From Flavobacteriales bacterium (GTDB taxonomy: Bacteria > Bacteroidota > Bacteroidia > Flavobacteriales_C > GCA-002722245): a stretch of 51,147 nucleotides of DNA. This document shows, piece by piece, positions 8,496 through 16,201 of this stretch. Position 1 is the first letter of the stretch; every line of letters begins with the position of its first letter. The DNA is taken from positions 1 to 51,147 of the forward strand of contig JAHEZM010000024.1 of assembly GCA_023251075.1 (NCBI GenBank), given 5' to 3'. The notes beneath the pieces are model-generated. The model made no database searches and was not told the DNA's origin. It saw nothing but the letters and a program-made list of their open reading frames with translations. The position numbers and the translations under genes were made by a program.

Positions 8496-8729
8496 CTACT
8501 TGCGATGTAAAAAAGTTTTTAATTTTTCGATGATTTTTTTTCTAAAAAAGATAAAAACAATAGCACTCAATAAAATGTAAGGCACAATCATTAAAAATAA
8601 GATTCCTGGATTGTAGCCATCTTCACTTTTGGTACTGGTTTCTAAGGCAATTTTACATTGTGAGCATTGTGCGAAACCAAGCACAGAGTTTGCAATCAAT
8701 AGGAGTGTTATGACAATTCTTTTTTTCAA
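8496..8729 (-). CDS. Small CxxC membrane protein of the oxidase cluster
   Basis: The 77-residue protein has a signal peptide (MKKRIVITLLLIANSVLGFA), then an exported CSQC motif at residues 22-25 and one C-terminal membrane segment (ILFLMIVPYILLSAIVFIFF), ending in a basic tail. Similar short proteins of the form AQC-x-x-C plus one helix are known to follow the DUF420 gene in Bacteroidota oxidase clusters. A role in copper handling or redox assembly can be proposed from the CxxC and the context, but is not shown. Its start overlaps the end of the DUF420 gene by 4 nt, which supports it as a real, translationally coupled gene. Confidence 0.75.
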   Translation of the reverse strand: MKKRIVITLLLIANSVLGFAQCSQCKIALETSTKSEDGYNPGILFLMIVPYILLSAIVFIFFRKKIIEKLKTFLHRK

Positions 8730-9253
8730 GAATAATAAGGAGCTAAAAACAGATAAACTAAAACGCCTGTAAGTGTTACATACAACCAGATAGGATAAGT
8801 TGTTTTTACTAATTTACGATGTCCTTCAATGTTGCCTGTCCAAGCACGGTAGTAAGCAAAAAGTATCATCGGAAGGGAAACTGCAGCCAATATAATATGT
8901 GTGGCCAATATGAATTTATAAATTCCTGAATATTCTCCTCCATATTTGGTGTCGGGATTGAAAGTATGGTTAGCTACATACGACAAAAGAAAAAGTACAG
9001 AAAGAAACATTGCTGTGGTGTTCAGTTTCTGGTGCAATGAAATTTTCTTTTGCTTTATTGCAATCAATGAAGAAATTAATAAAACAAAACAAGTTCCGTT
9101 GATGAACGCATTTACTTTAGGTAAAGCTTTAAGAAAAGCAATATCATTACTGCCTTTTGGCAATTCATGCAATATAACTACCAATAAAAAAACAACGATA
9201 GTAAACGCCCAAATTCCGTATTCAATTTTTTTATTCGCTTGAATGTATTTCAT
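8726..9253 (-). CDS. DUF420 membrane protein (CtaM-like oxidase assembly factor)
   Basis: The 175-residue protein has five predicted membrane helices and the conserved DUF420 histidines in LHQKLN, VANHTF, ATHIIL and GHRKL. DUF420 proteins include CtaM of Staphylococcus and Bacillus, which is needed for activity of heme-copper oxidases. It sits after SCO in the oxidase cluster, overlapping the SCO gene by 23 nt (9231-9253) and the next gene by 4 nt. Position and sequence agree with a role in oxidase maturation in the inner membrane. Confidence 0.88.
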   Translation of the reverse strand: MKYIQANKKIEYGIWAFTIVVFLLVVILHELPKGSNDIAFLKALPKVNAFINGTCFVLLISSLIAIKQKKISLHQKLNTTAMFLSVLFLLSYVANHTFNPDTKYGGEYSGIYKFILATHIILAAVSLPMILFAYYRAWTGNIEGHRKLVKTTYPIWLYVTLTGVLVYLFLAPYYS

Positions 9254-9866
9254 CTTTTAAAATTTTAATGTCGTTAATTAGTTTTTCTATTTCAGCGGAG
9301 TCTGTGCCTATGTATGATCCCCTGATTCTCCCTTTCGGGTCCACTAAATTAAATCTTTCATCGTGAATAAATTGTGAAGAATCGTTAACGTCAACTTCTG
9401 GTGAAATCAACAGAAATCCTTTCTGTGCCAAACGATAAATTTTATATTTTTCTCCGGTACAAAAATTCCATTTACCATCGATGGCTTTGTATTTTTGGGC
9501 ATATGCTTTTAATACTTTAGCAGAATCCATTTTAGGGTTTACTGTAAAAGAAAGCAAGGCTATTTCTGAGTCATCTTTAAATTCTTCTTGTATTTTGGAG
9601 AGGTTGGAAGTCATCATCGGACAAATACTTCCGCAGCTGGTGAAGAAGAAATCGGCAACATAAATCTTACCTTCGTAATCTTTATTGGTGATTGTTTTTC
9701 CGTTTTGATTTTCGAAAGAAAATGCAGGAATACTGTGCTGAATAGTATCGCCTTTCTCATCAAAATCAACTTCTCCAATAAAGGGTAGAGGTGGATTCTT
9801 AGTGGTGCAAGAGAAAGCAAAAAGCACAGCAAAGGCAGCTAACTTTAAACATTGAATATTAAACAT
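9231..9866 (-). CDS. SCO1/SenC copper chaperone lipoprotein
   Basis: The protein has the SCO thioredoxin fold with the copper-binding CxxxC motif (C78 and C82 in FTSCGSICPMM) and the distal histidine (H168 in FIHDERFNLVD). A signal peptide ends in the lipobox FAFSC (C20), so it should be anchored as a lipoprotein. SCO proteins deliver copper to the CuA site of cytochrome oxidase subunit II. No subunit II gene is present in this window, so its client must be encoded elsewhere. It is followed by the overlapping DUF420 gene. Confidence 0.93.
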   Translation of the reverse strand: MFNIQCLKLAAFAVLFAFSCTTKNPPLPFIGEVDFDEKGDTIQHSIPAFSFENQNGKTITNKDYEGKIYVADFFFTSCGSICPMMTSNLSKIQEEFKDDSEIALLSFTVNPKMDSAKVLKAYAQKYKAIDGKWNFCTGEKYKIYRLAQKGFLLISPEVDVNDSSQFIHDERFNLVDPKGRIRGSYIGTDSAEIEKLINDIKILKDEIHSSE

Positions 9867-9877
9867 TGAACTAAATT

Positions 9878-10537
9878 TTATTGCTTTCTTTCAATCACTT
9901 TCTTTTCTGAAGCATATTCATTACTCAATCTTTTCAACCGGGAAACTACTTCACGTGTAGCTTTTAAATCAGTAACAGTAACCATGGCTCTAATAATTTG
10001 AGAGCGGTCTATAATTACATAAGGAGGAAAGTGCATAGTATTCACTTCTTTTCTGGTGAGTTTGAAATCAGCATAGAGTTGATCTAGAGTAGAATCTGCT
10101 ACCTGATAATTTTCCCAATTGTTAAAGGATTTAATAAATTTTTCCGGACTATCACTGGTCCATTTTACAACTCCACTGCTGTCTTCCTCAAAGAAACATG
10201 CTGCTTTGGCTCCTTTGTGCTGATCTAAAATTTTGCTGATAAAAAGAATTTGTTCAGCCCACATTTTTCTTTTTTCCTTGGTGAAAAAAACAACGATGTA
10301 AGTGCTGGAATTGCTCATTTTTTGAGTTTTTCCTGTAAATATGTTTTTGTAGGGTTTTAGAGGAACACTATAAAATACGCTTACTTTTTCCCCCTTGGCA
10401 TTCGTAATTTTTTTTTCGAAGTATTTAGGAAGAGGATGTATGGTTTTGCCATAAAAAATAAGTGCCATTGCAATTAAGAATGGCACTATAAATAATCCAA
10501 TAAATAAAAGTCTTTTTTTTCCTCCTTTGAGTTCCAT
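9878..10537 (-). CDS. SCO-like protein lacking the CxxxC copper site
   Basis: This 219-residue protein has one N-terminal membrane anchor (LLFIGLFIVPFLIAMALIFY) and a periplasmic thioredoxin-like domain. Recognisable features are YIVVFFTKEK where the SCO active site should be, and PPYVIIDRSQIIRAM near the end, equivalent to the SCO VDPxGxIR segment. The CxxxC is absent; the only cysteine is in KAACFFEED. It overlaps the subunit IV stop by one base (TAATG) and precedes the true SCO. A non-catalytic assembly role is likely but inferred. Paired SCO-like genes are common in Bacteroidota oxidase clusters. Confidence 0.7.
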   Translation of the reverse strand: MELKGGKKRLLFIGLFIVPFLIAMALIFYGKTIHPLPKYFEKKITNAKGEKVSVFYSVPLKPYKNIFTGKTQKMSNSSTYIVVFFTKEKRKMWAEQILFISKILDQHKGAKAACFFEEDSSGVVKWTSDSPEKFIKSFNNWENYQVADSTLDQLYADFKLTRKEVNTMHFPPYVIIDRSQIIRAMVTVTDLKATREVVSRLKRLSNEYASEKKVIERKQ

Positions 10538-10905
10538 TACATTGCTTGCCCTACCGCTACCGCTTCATCTAAAGCAATGAAAATCAAGTATAGCACAAAT
10601 GCAATATAAGGTGCTAAAATCATCCATCTGATGTTTTTACGTTCATCACCTAAGTGCATAAACACCATCACAATGTATCCGGCTTTAAGTAAAGTTAAAC
10701 CTAAATACATGTATTTAATAGCCATCCAGGTTCCAGTGCCATCAAACTCATAACGAGAGAAGAACACACCAACCAATACTTCAACAACAGTGATAATAGA
10801 CAACAGAACTGTTACGAAAACAATTTTTTTTCTTATTTTTTTTCCTTCTTCTTCAGAATGGTGAGCATGTAATGAATACTCAATAATATCGTCTCTTTCC
10901 AGCAT
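10537..10905 (-). CDS. coxD: Cytochrome c oxidase subunit IV
   Basis: The 122-residue protein has three membrane helices. The motif LLKAGYIVMVFMHLGDE is typical of the small subunit IV of caa3-type and related bacterial oxidases (COX4_pro family), and it follows subunit III as in other Bacteroidota. A histidine-rich N-terminus (HAHHSEEE) precedes the first helix. The product stabilises the oxidase in the inner membrane. Confidence 0.88.
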   Translation of the reverse strand: MLERDDIIEYSLHAHHSEEEGKKIRKKIVFVTVLLSIITVVEVLVGVFFSRYEFDGTGTWMAIKYMYLGLTLLKAGYIVMVFMHLGDERKNIRWMILAPYIAFVLYLIFIALDEAVAVGQAM

Positions 10906-10942
10906 AATAATTTATTTTATCAGTTTATTAATAATATTAAAA

Positions 10943-11710
10943 TTAAAGAAGATAGTAGAAGGTAAATACGAATACCCATACTAAATCGACAAAGTGCCAG
11001 TACAAACCAACTTTCTCTACCATTTCATAGTGACCACGTTTTTCGTAAGTGCCTTTCATTACATTTAATAATATAATGAAATTGATTACAACCCCAGAGA
11101 ATACGTGGAATCCGTGGAATCCTGTAATAAAGAAGAAGAACATTGCATAAGCCTGAGGACCTTCAGTACCCAATAAGATGTGTCCATCTTTAGTGATTGC
11201 ATTTCCGGCAGAGTCTAATAGTGGTAAAAAGAAGTTTTGTTTTAAAGTAGCATTGTCATCCCAGGTAAAGATGTTACCATCTGGTCCGGCAATGAAAGTA
11301 CTCCATTCCCAAACCTGAGATCCAACGAAGATTAAACCACCTACTACAGTAAGGGCTAACCAAAAAGTAACTTTCTTTTTATCCATACGGTGCCCGGCTT
11401 CAACAGCCAATACCATGGTAACAGAAGAGATGATTAATATGAAGGTCATGAAAGCTACATAAAGTAGCGGTAAGCTTGCGTGAGTTCCGGGAAAGTGAGT
11501 AAACACCTGATCGGATGATGGCCAAGACCACTCGTTCTCCATGGCTGCGTGACGTGCAAATCCTAACGAAACCAACAAACCACCAAAGGTTAGGGCATCG
11601 GAAATAAGGAAAAACCACATCATCATTTTTCCATAACTCAAACTGAAAGGAGATCTTCCGCCTCCCCAGAGAACCTTAGGTTCAATAGCTTTTGTTGCTT
11701 CTGCTGACAT
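10943..11710 (-). CDS. coxC: Cytochrome c oxidase subunit III (second copy)
   Basis: The 255-residue protein has the COX3 pattern: PFSLSYGKMMMWFFLISDALTFGG at the N-terminus, ITGFHGFHVFSG and YWHFVDLVWVFVFTFYYL at the C-terminus. The glutamate of the family helix region is seen in the VLAVEAGHRM segment. It has five or more membrane helices, with a soluble insert of about 40 residues (GPDGNIFTWDD to LGTEGPQ) between them. It lies 9 nt downstream of another COX3-family gene; two adjacent subunit III-type genes are usual in Bacteroidota. Confidence 0.93.
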   Translation of the reverse strand: MSAEATKAIEPKVLWGGGRSPFSLSYGKMMMWFFLISDALTFGGLLVSLGFARHAAMENEWSWPSSDQVFTHFPGTHASLPLLYVAFMTFILIISSVTMVLAVEAGHRMDKKKVTFWLALTVVGGLIFVGSQVWEWSTFIAGPDGNIFTWDDNATLKQNFFLPLLDSAGNAITKDGHILLGTEGPQAYAMFFFFITGFHGFHVFSGVVINFIILLNVMKGTYEKRGHYEMVEKVGLYWHFVDLVWVFVFTFYYLL

Positions 11711-11719
11711 ATATATTCT

Positions 11720-12448
11720 TTAAAAAAATGTTAAAAAGACGAACAAATATAACCACAAAAAATCTAAAAAATGCCAATAAATTGAAGATACTTGCATGCC
11801 AATATAATTTTCTGAACTGTACTTATTTCGTAAGGTCTTGATAAACACAAATATAAGTGAAAGTAGGCCCCCTAATAAATGTATTACGTGAATACCACAA
11901 AGTGCCACCAACCAGCTTGCCGACCGGTTTGACTTCTCAAAATCGAGCTCTTCATTAAGCGGTTTTAGAAATCCTCTGTCGGCCGGATCATAAAAATATC
12001 CGTCTTTCATTACCAGCTCAATTTCGTTTTGATAAAGCACATAATCCACGCCGTATTTTCCATTTTTAATTACCTTATCTATATTCCCAAAAGTGAAGTA
12101 ATTTCCTTTTTTATTTAATTCTAAATATCCTTCATATTGAGATTTCACAAATAAAATTCCAAGAATCAGGGTGGAAAAAATAAATAAGTTGGAAAACATT
12201 CTTTTATTTTTTTTCATGAAAAGAGTAGCAAGAAAAAAAGTGACGCTGCTTCCTATTATATAGTAATTGCTGGTATAAAAAGCCTCAGGCAAGGTGATTT
12301 TAACCCATAGGCTATCGGTTTGTGAAACGATATAACCGCTTGAAAAACCTGCAAAAAGCATAACGATGGATAGAATGCCCAACCATATTAATGGTTTGTA
12401 GGTTTTTTTGTTGATTTCGAGTCTTTCCTCCTTAGTTATTGCGCTCAT
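11720..12448 (-). CDS. Cytochrome c oxidase subunit III-family protein (first copy)
   Basis: The 242-residue COX3-family protein has five or six membrane helices and the C-terminal YWHFLDFLWLYLFVFLTFF, plus GIHVIHLLGG in the previous helix. A soluble insert of about 60 residues (about 110-170, LELNKKGNYFTFGN to LDFEKSN) replaces a short loop, as in the second copy. It overlaps the end of the heme O synthase gene by 4 nt. It is less conserved than the next gene and could be a structural or assembly subunit rather than the main subunit III. Confidence 0.88.
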   Translation of the reverse strand: MSAITKEERLEINKKTYKPLIWLGILSIVMLFAGFSSGYIVSQTDSLWVKITLPEAFYTSNYYIIGSSVTFFLATLFMKKNKRMFSNLFIFSTLILGILFVKSQYEGYLELNKKGNYFTFGNIDKVIKNGKYGVDYVLYQNEIELVMKDGYFYDPADRGFLKPLNEELDFEKSNRSASWLVALCGIHVIHLLGGLLSLIFVFIKTLRNKYSSENYIGMQVSSIYWHFLDFLWLYLFVFLTFF

Positions 12449-13350
12449 TTTAAATAGAAGTCGATTAATAAAGCCAATTGAACAATAGGTAAATATAAAA
12501 AGGAACCAAACATTAATTTGGTAGCCGATGCATCATCACATTTCATTAGAAGAACATACGATTGCCAAGCAAAAACAGCTCCTGAAAGAAGGGCTATGAT
12601 AGCGTAAACCCACCCTGATTCCATAAATATTCCGGGTAGTAAGCTAATAGGAATTAGAAACATTGCGTAGATAAAAATCTGCATTGCACTTTTTTTGTCT
12701 TTGCCTCCGGCAGAGGGCAACATTTTGAATCCTGCTTTTTGATAGTCTTCGTGCAGTCTCCAGGCAATTGCCCAGAAATGAGGAAATTGCCACATGAACT
12801 GAATGGTAAAAACGGTTAATGCAGAAACATCTATTTGACCAGAATAACCCACCCATCCAATTAAGGGAGGCATAGCTCCGGGGAAAGCGCCCACGAAAAC
12901 GGCCAAAGGAGTTTTTCTTTTTAAGGGAGTATAAACTATAGAGTAAAGCAACATGGCGATGAAGCCCAGTATTCCTGTGAGGGGATTAAGAAATTTATAT
13001 AAAATAATAACTCCGCTAATACCCATTACTGAAGCCACAATTAATCCTTCCATTACCGACATCCGGTTTTGAGGAAGTGGGCGATTCATGGTTCGCGTCA
13101 TTAATTTATCCAAATCTTTTTCAATAACTTGATTGAAGCCGTTAGATCCAGCAGTTACTAAAAAGCCACCTAAAGTTAACCAACCAATAATATTCCAGGT
13201 GAAATCTCCTTTTGATGCAATGATATAGCAAATTACAGCGGAAAAAACCACCAATGAAGCCAAGCGCAATTTAGCGAATTGAATATAGTCGGAAATCTTT
13301 GAAGGACTTGCTGTTTCAGCAGATGATATATCAATTTTTTCAGCCAACAA
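12445..13350 (-). CDS. ctaB: Heme O synthase (protoheme IX farnesyltransferase)
   Basis: The protein has the UbiA-type prenyltransferase motif NQVIEKDLDKLMTRT (N-x-x-x-x-x-D-x-x-D) with RPLPQNR, and about eight membrane helices. It converts heme B to heme O for the heme-copper oxidase. The frame stays open up to a TTG at 13368, but that codon overlaps the -10 box TACTTTTG (13373-13366), so it would not be in the transcript. No ATG occurs in the N-terminal part. TTG at 13350 (or the next TTG at 13347) is the best start, giving about 302 residues. The start is uncertain; the function is not. Confidence 0.92.
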   Translation of the reverse strand: MLAEKIDISSAETASPSKISDYIQFAKLRLASLVVFSAVICYIIASKGDFTWNIIGWLTLGGFLVTAGSNGFNQVIEKDLDKLMTRTMNRPLPQNRMSVMEGLIVASVMGISGVIILYKFLNPLTGILGFIAMLLYSIVYTPLKRKTPLAVFVGAFPGAMPPLIGWVGYSGQIDVSALTVFTIQFMWQFPHFWAIAWRLHEDYQKAGFKMLPSAGGKDKKSAMQIFIYAMFLIPISLLPGIFMESGWVYAIIALLSGAVFAWQSYVLLMKCDDASATKLMFGSFLYLPIVQLALLIDFYLK

Positions 13351-13365
13351 ATAAAATGATTTGCG

Positions 13366-13373
13366 CAAAAGTA
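13366..13373 (-). promoter_or_regulatory. Promoter -10 box (TACTTTTG) of the oxidase cluster
   Basis: TACTTTTG on the minus strand fits the Bacteroidota -10 consensus exactly. It lies in the 45-nt gap after the wzi-like gene, and transcription would start near 13360. This suggests that the oxidase genes have their own promoter, separate from the polysaccharide genes. Confidence 0.55.
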
Positions 13374-13413
13374 ACCATAATTGTTAGAACTTAGGTACGC
13401 TGAAATGTTAAAC

Positions 13414-15042
13414 TCAAAAATCAGTGTAATAATTAAAGAGAGCTGTTTTTAATCCAATATAAAAATAGTTGGTTAAAGCAACGGTGTTGTAGGTTCTCTG
13501 ATCTCTTTTCATCCAACCCATCTCAAAGCGCATATTATTGTTTGGATTTACCAAATAAGCCACCTTCACATCCGAATACCAAAGCGTATTCACTAAGCCT
13601 TGTCCGATTTGATGTCCGAATTCCGGTTCTGCCCCAGGTATCTGTGCTTTATTGGTATTGTATGATAAGAAAATATTTCCGCCCCAATTCACCCCATTGA
13701 TATCGGCACCATACTGTGCCCAACTTCCTTTTATTTCAAGGAATATACGTTTATGATTGTAGCGAATAAACCCTACTCCTTCCATAAAGTTTGCTCCAAG
13801 CGGATGAGCCAGTGCTTGGTTGAAATGACTGTAATTACTTAGTGAGTCGCTATGAGAATAAGTATATGGCCGCACTGCATTGAATTCTAACTGAGTAGAT
13901 AAATTTTTGATTTTAAAAAGATCATAGCATTTCGTTCCAGCCTGGATTCCCCATTTATTGCCCCACCATCCTGAAGCTTGCTTAACTTTTTGAAAATTGA
14001 ATTCATCTACCAATAGCTGACCATATAAATGCCATTTATTGGTGATTTTAATTTTTCCGGTTGCCCCTAATAAGGCATTATCGGAAGAGCCATTGTTGAA
14101 TTCAACCGGACGTAAGAAAATGATAGGATTTAAATATTGAAAGTCGAAGCCTCTGCCATTGGCACCACTCCAAATAATAGATTCAAACAAGCCAATATTC
14201 AACCATTTTGTTGCATTCCAGCTTAAGTAGTGGAAGGTTCCGTATTTTTTTGGAAATAGTTGATCGTTGGCAGTTACAGCCGATGTCAACTGAGCATAAA
14301 TACTGCTGTATTGTACTTTCCAGAACTTGGCACTTACTTTAACAAAAGGGTAATTGAATGAATTATCACTTAATAAAAGTGAACGATATCCGTCGCCAAT
14401 AAACAACTTATCTTGTCCGAATTGAAAATTAAAAGTTTTATTGGGAGAATAAGATATCAAAGCTGAAGAACGGTTATAGTCGTATCCTTGATTGTTTTTA
14501 AAAATCTTATATCTCCCTTGTCCAGGTACCACTAAAGAGTTTGTCATTTGGGCATCTACATAGGGTAGAAAATCAGCCTGACTCTCAATGAAACTTGTAC
14601 TGAAATATATTTTTTTCCCAAAAGTACCCTCTACCCAAACTCCTCTTGAGTTTGAGTAAGTTACTTTTTTACTTACACTATCTCGGCCATAACCGAAATC
14701 ACATAAGGGGTGTAATCGTAGGGTTAATTCATCTTTTTTGAGTGTAATAAAAGGTTCGTCGAATATTTTTCTTTCTCCCCAAAGTGCAGCTTTGCTCCAC
14801 CAAGAAACTCCTAATAAGTAAAGTTTCTTGCTTCTTTTAAATTGTGCAAAAGCGGAATCTATAATAGTTGAATCTTTCTCTTCAAAAATAAAGGGGCGCA
14901 TAGCCGTGTGGTAATTTGCCGATTTACTTTGCATTTGCTTTTCTATAATATTGCTATAGCTGTGGTTAAGCGGGTATATAGATTTTTGTCCTAGTACACT
15001 TGAGCTGAGAAGAACCAGGAAAAAAGCAAACTTTAATTTCAT
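13414..15042 (-). CDS. Wzi/RemB-type outer membrane beta-barrel protein
   Basis: The 542-residue protein has a signal peptide (FAFFLVLLSSSVLGQ) and a beta-barrel-like sequence of alternating hydrophobic strands ending in an aromatic residue (NYYTDF). The block FNFQFGQDKLFIGDGYRSLLLS resembles the capsule-assembly protein Wzi and the Flavobacterium gliding-related protein RemB. Wzi proteins bind surface polysaccharide at the outer membrane. It lies 6 nt after the WecA-type transferase gene and downstream of a glycosyltransferase and a heparinase-like gene, which agrees with a surface-polysaccharide role. The choice between Wzi and RemB cannot be made by eye. Confidence 0.75.
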   Translation of the reverse strand: MKLKFAFFLVLLSSSVLGQKSIYPLNHSYSNIIEKQMQSKSANYHTAMRPFIFEEKDSTIIDSAFAQFKRSKKLYLLGVSWWSKAALWGERKIFDEPFITLKKDELTLRLHPLCDFGYGRDSVSKKVTYSNSRGVWVEGTFGKKIYFSTSFIESQADFLPYVDAQMTNSLVVPGQGRYKIFKNNQGYDYNRSSALISYSPNKTFNFQFGQDKLFIGDGYRSLLLSDNSFNYPFVKVSAKFWKVQYSSIYAQLTSAVTANDQLFPKKYGTFHYLSWNATKWLNIGLFESIIWSGANGRGFDFQYLNPIIFLRPVEFNNGSSDNALLGATGKIKITNKWHLYGQLLVDEFNFQKVKQASGWWGNKWGIQAGTKCYDLFKIKNLSTQLEFNAVRPYTYSHSDSLSNYSHFNQALAHPLGANFMEGVGFIRYNHKRIFLEIKGSWAQYGADINGVNWGGNIFLSYNTNKAQIPGAEPEFGHQIGQGLVNTLWYSDVKVAYLVNPNNNMRFEMGWMKRDQRTYNTVALTNYFYIGLKTALFNYYTDF

Positions 15043-15048
15043 AAAAAA

Positions 15049-16125
15049 TTATTGAGTATTAACAGAGGAGCGTTTCTTAAGTATCATGGAAGGAATGTAA
15101 CATAAGAAGCTACAAATGCTGATCAGTATAATTAACATAAGAATTGCGTTTACAAAAGGCTGCATTAAATAAACCAGACCAATGATCACAATATTGGCGA
15201 AAACGATAATACCAGTTGCTTTTAAGTGGGTCATTCCCAAGGCAAGTAAACGATGGTGAATATGATTTTTATCGGGGTGAAGTGGAGATTTACCACTTAA
15301 TACTCTAATGGTAAATACGCGTAAGGTATCAAACAGTGGTACAATCAAAATTCCAAAGGCTACTACTGGCATAGAATTAAACTGCAATCTTGTAGCATCA
15401 GGGTTTTCGTCAATAAACTTAACGGTAAGTATTCCCAGTAAAAGCCCTGTAATTAAAGAACCAGTATCACCCATGAATATTTTTGCAGGAGTTACATTAT
15501 AATAGAGAAATGCAAGTAATACCGAAGCCAAGAGAAAGGCCAACATAGCCCATTCTTTATGGTACTCCGGACCATTTATAAAAAACCAAAAACCAAAAAA
15601 TGCAGATACCACTAACCCAACCGAAGCGGCTAAACCATCAATACCGTCAATCAGGTTAAATCCATTCATGATAACCAAAATGGTGAAAATGGAAAGTAGA
15701 ATGGAGATAGAATCATGAACTTCATGAATTCCCATAAACCCGTAAAATCCCGTTAATCTTACTTTTCCTAATATTACAACGATCATTACCGCAATGAGCT
15801 GACCAATCATTTTCTTTAATGGCGCGATCATGATAATGTCGTCTTTCATTCCAATGAAGAACACAATGATTAGGGCACAGGTAATAAATCTTCTTTCCGT
15901 AAATACTGGTTCAGAGAAAAGAGTTAATGCGATCATAATTCCAGCGAACATAGCCAATCCACCAAGAGTAGGAACGTTGGTTTTATGAGCTTTGCGAGAA
16001 TTGGGTTCATCGTACAAGTGCTTCATATCCGATACTCTAATAATAGAGGGGATAGAAAATAAGCATACCAAAAAGGCCGTAAGGGCAGCTAATAAAATAT
16101 ATTCTGTAGAACTGATTTGATACAT
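15049..16125 (-). CDS. WecA/MraY-type undecaprenyl-phosphate sugar-phosphate transferase
   Basis: The 358-residue polytopic membrane protein has the motifs of the MraY/WecA family: GMKDDIIMIAPLKK, NLIDGIDGLAAS, FMGDTGSLITG and a C-terminal HPDKNHIHHRLLALG. It transfers a sugar-1-phosphate (probably an N-acetylhexosamine) to undecaprenyl phosphate, the first step of O-antigen or exopolysaccharide synthesis. The HIHHRL motif favours the WecA/TagO group over MraY. A -10 box (TATTTTTG, 16149-16142) and a GGAG ribosome binding site lie just upstream. Confidence 0.92.
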   Translation of the reverse strand: MYQISSTEYILLAALTAFLVCLFSIPSIIRVSDMKHLYDEPNSRKAHKTNVPTLGGLAMFAGIMIALTLFSEPVFTERRFITCALIIVFFIGMKDDIIMIAPLKKMIGQLIAVMIVVILGKVRLTGFYGFMGIHEVHDSISILLSIFTILVIMNGFNLIDGIDGLAASVGLVVSAFFGFWFFINGPEYHKEWAMLAFLLASVLLAFLYYNVTPAKIFMGDTGSLITGLLLGILTVKFIDENPDATRLQFNSMPVVAFGILIVPLFDTLRVFTIRVLSGKSPLHPDKNHIHHRLLALGMTHLKATGIIVFANIVIIGLVYLMQPFVNAILMLIILISICSFLCYIPSMILKKRSSVNTQ

Positions 16126-16141
16126 ATACTCCTAAGTGCTG

Positions 16142-16149
16142 CAAAAATA
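16142..16149 (-). promoter_or_regulatory. Promoter -10 box (TATTTTTG) before the WecA-type gene
   Basis: The minus strand reads TATTTTTG followed after 16 nt by the ATG at 16125; the spacer includes TTAGGAG, a good Shine-Dalgarno sequence. The box fits TAnnTTTG. It lies in the 76-nt gap after the glycosyltransferase gene, which suggests an internal promoter in the polysaccharide group. Confidence 0.5.
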
Positions 16150-16201
16150 TCAATTTTAAGCAGACCGCAAAATAAGTGATAGGGGGGTAAAAGGGTAGTT
16201 T

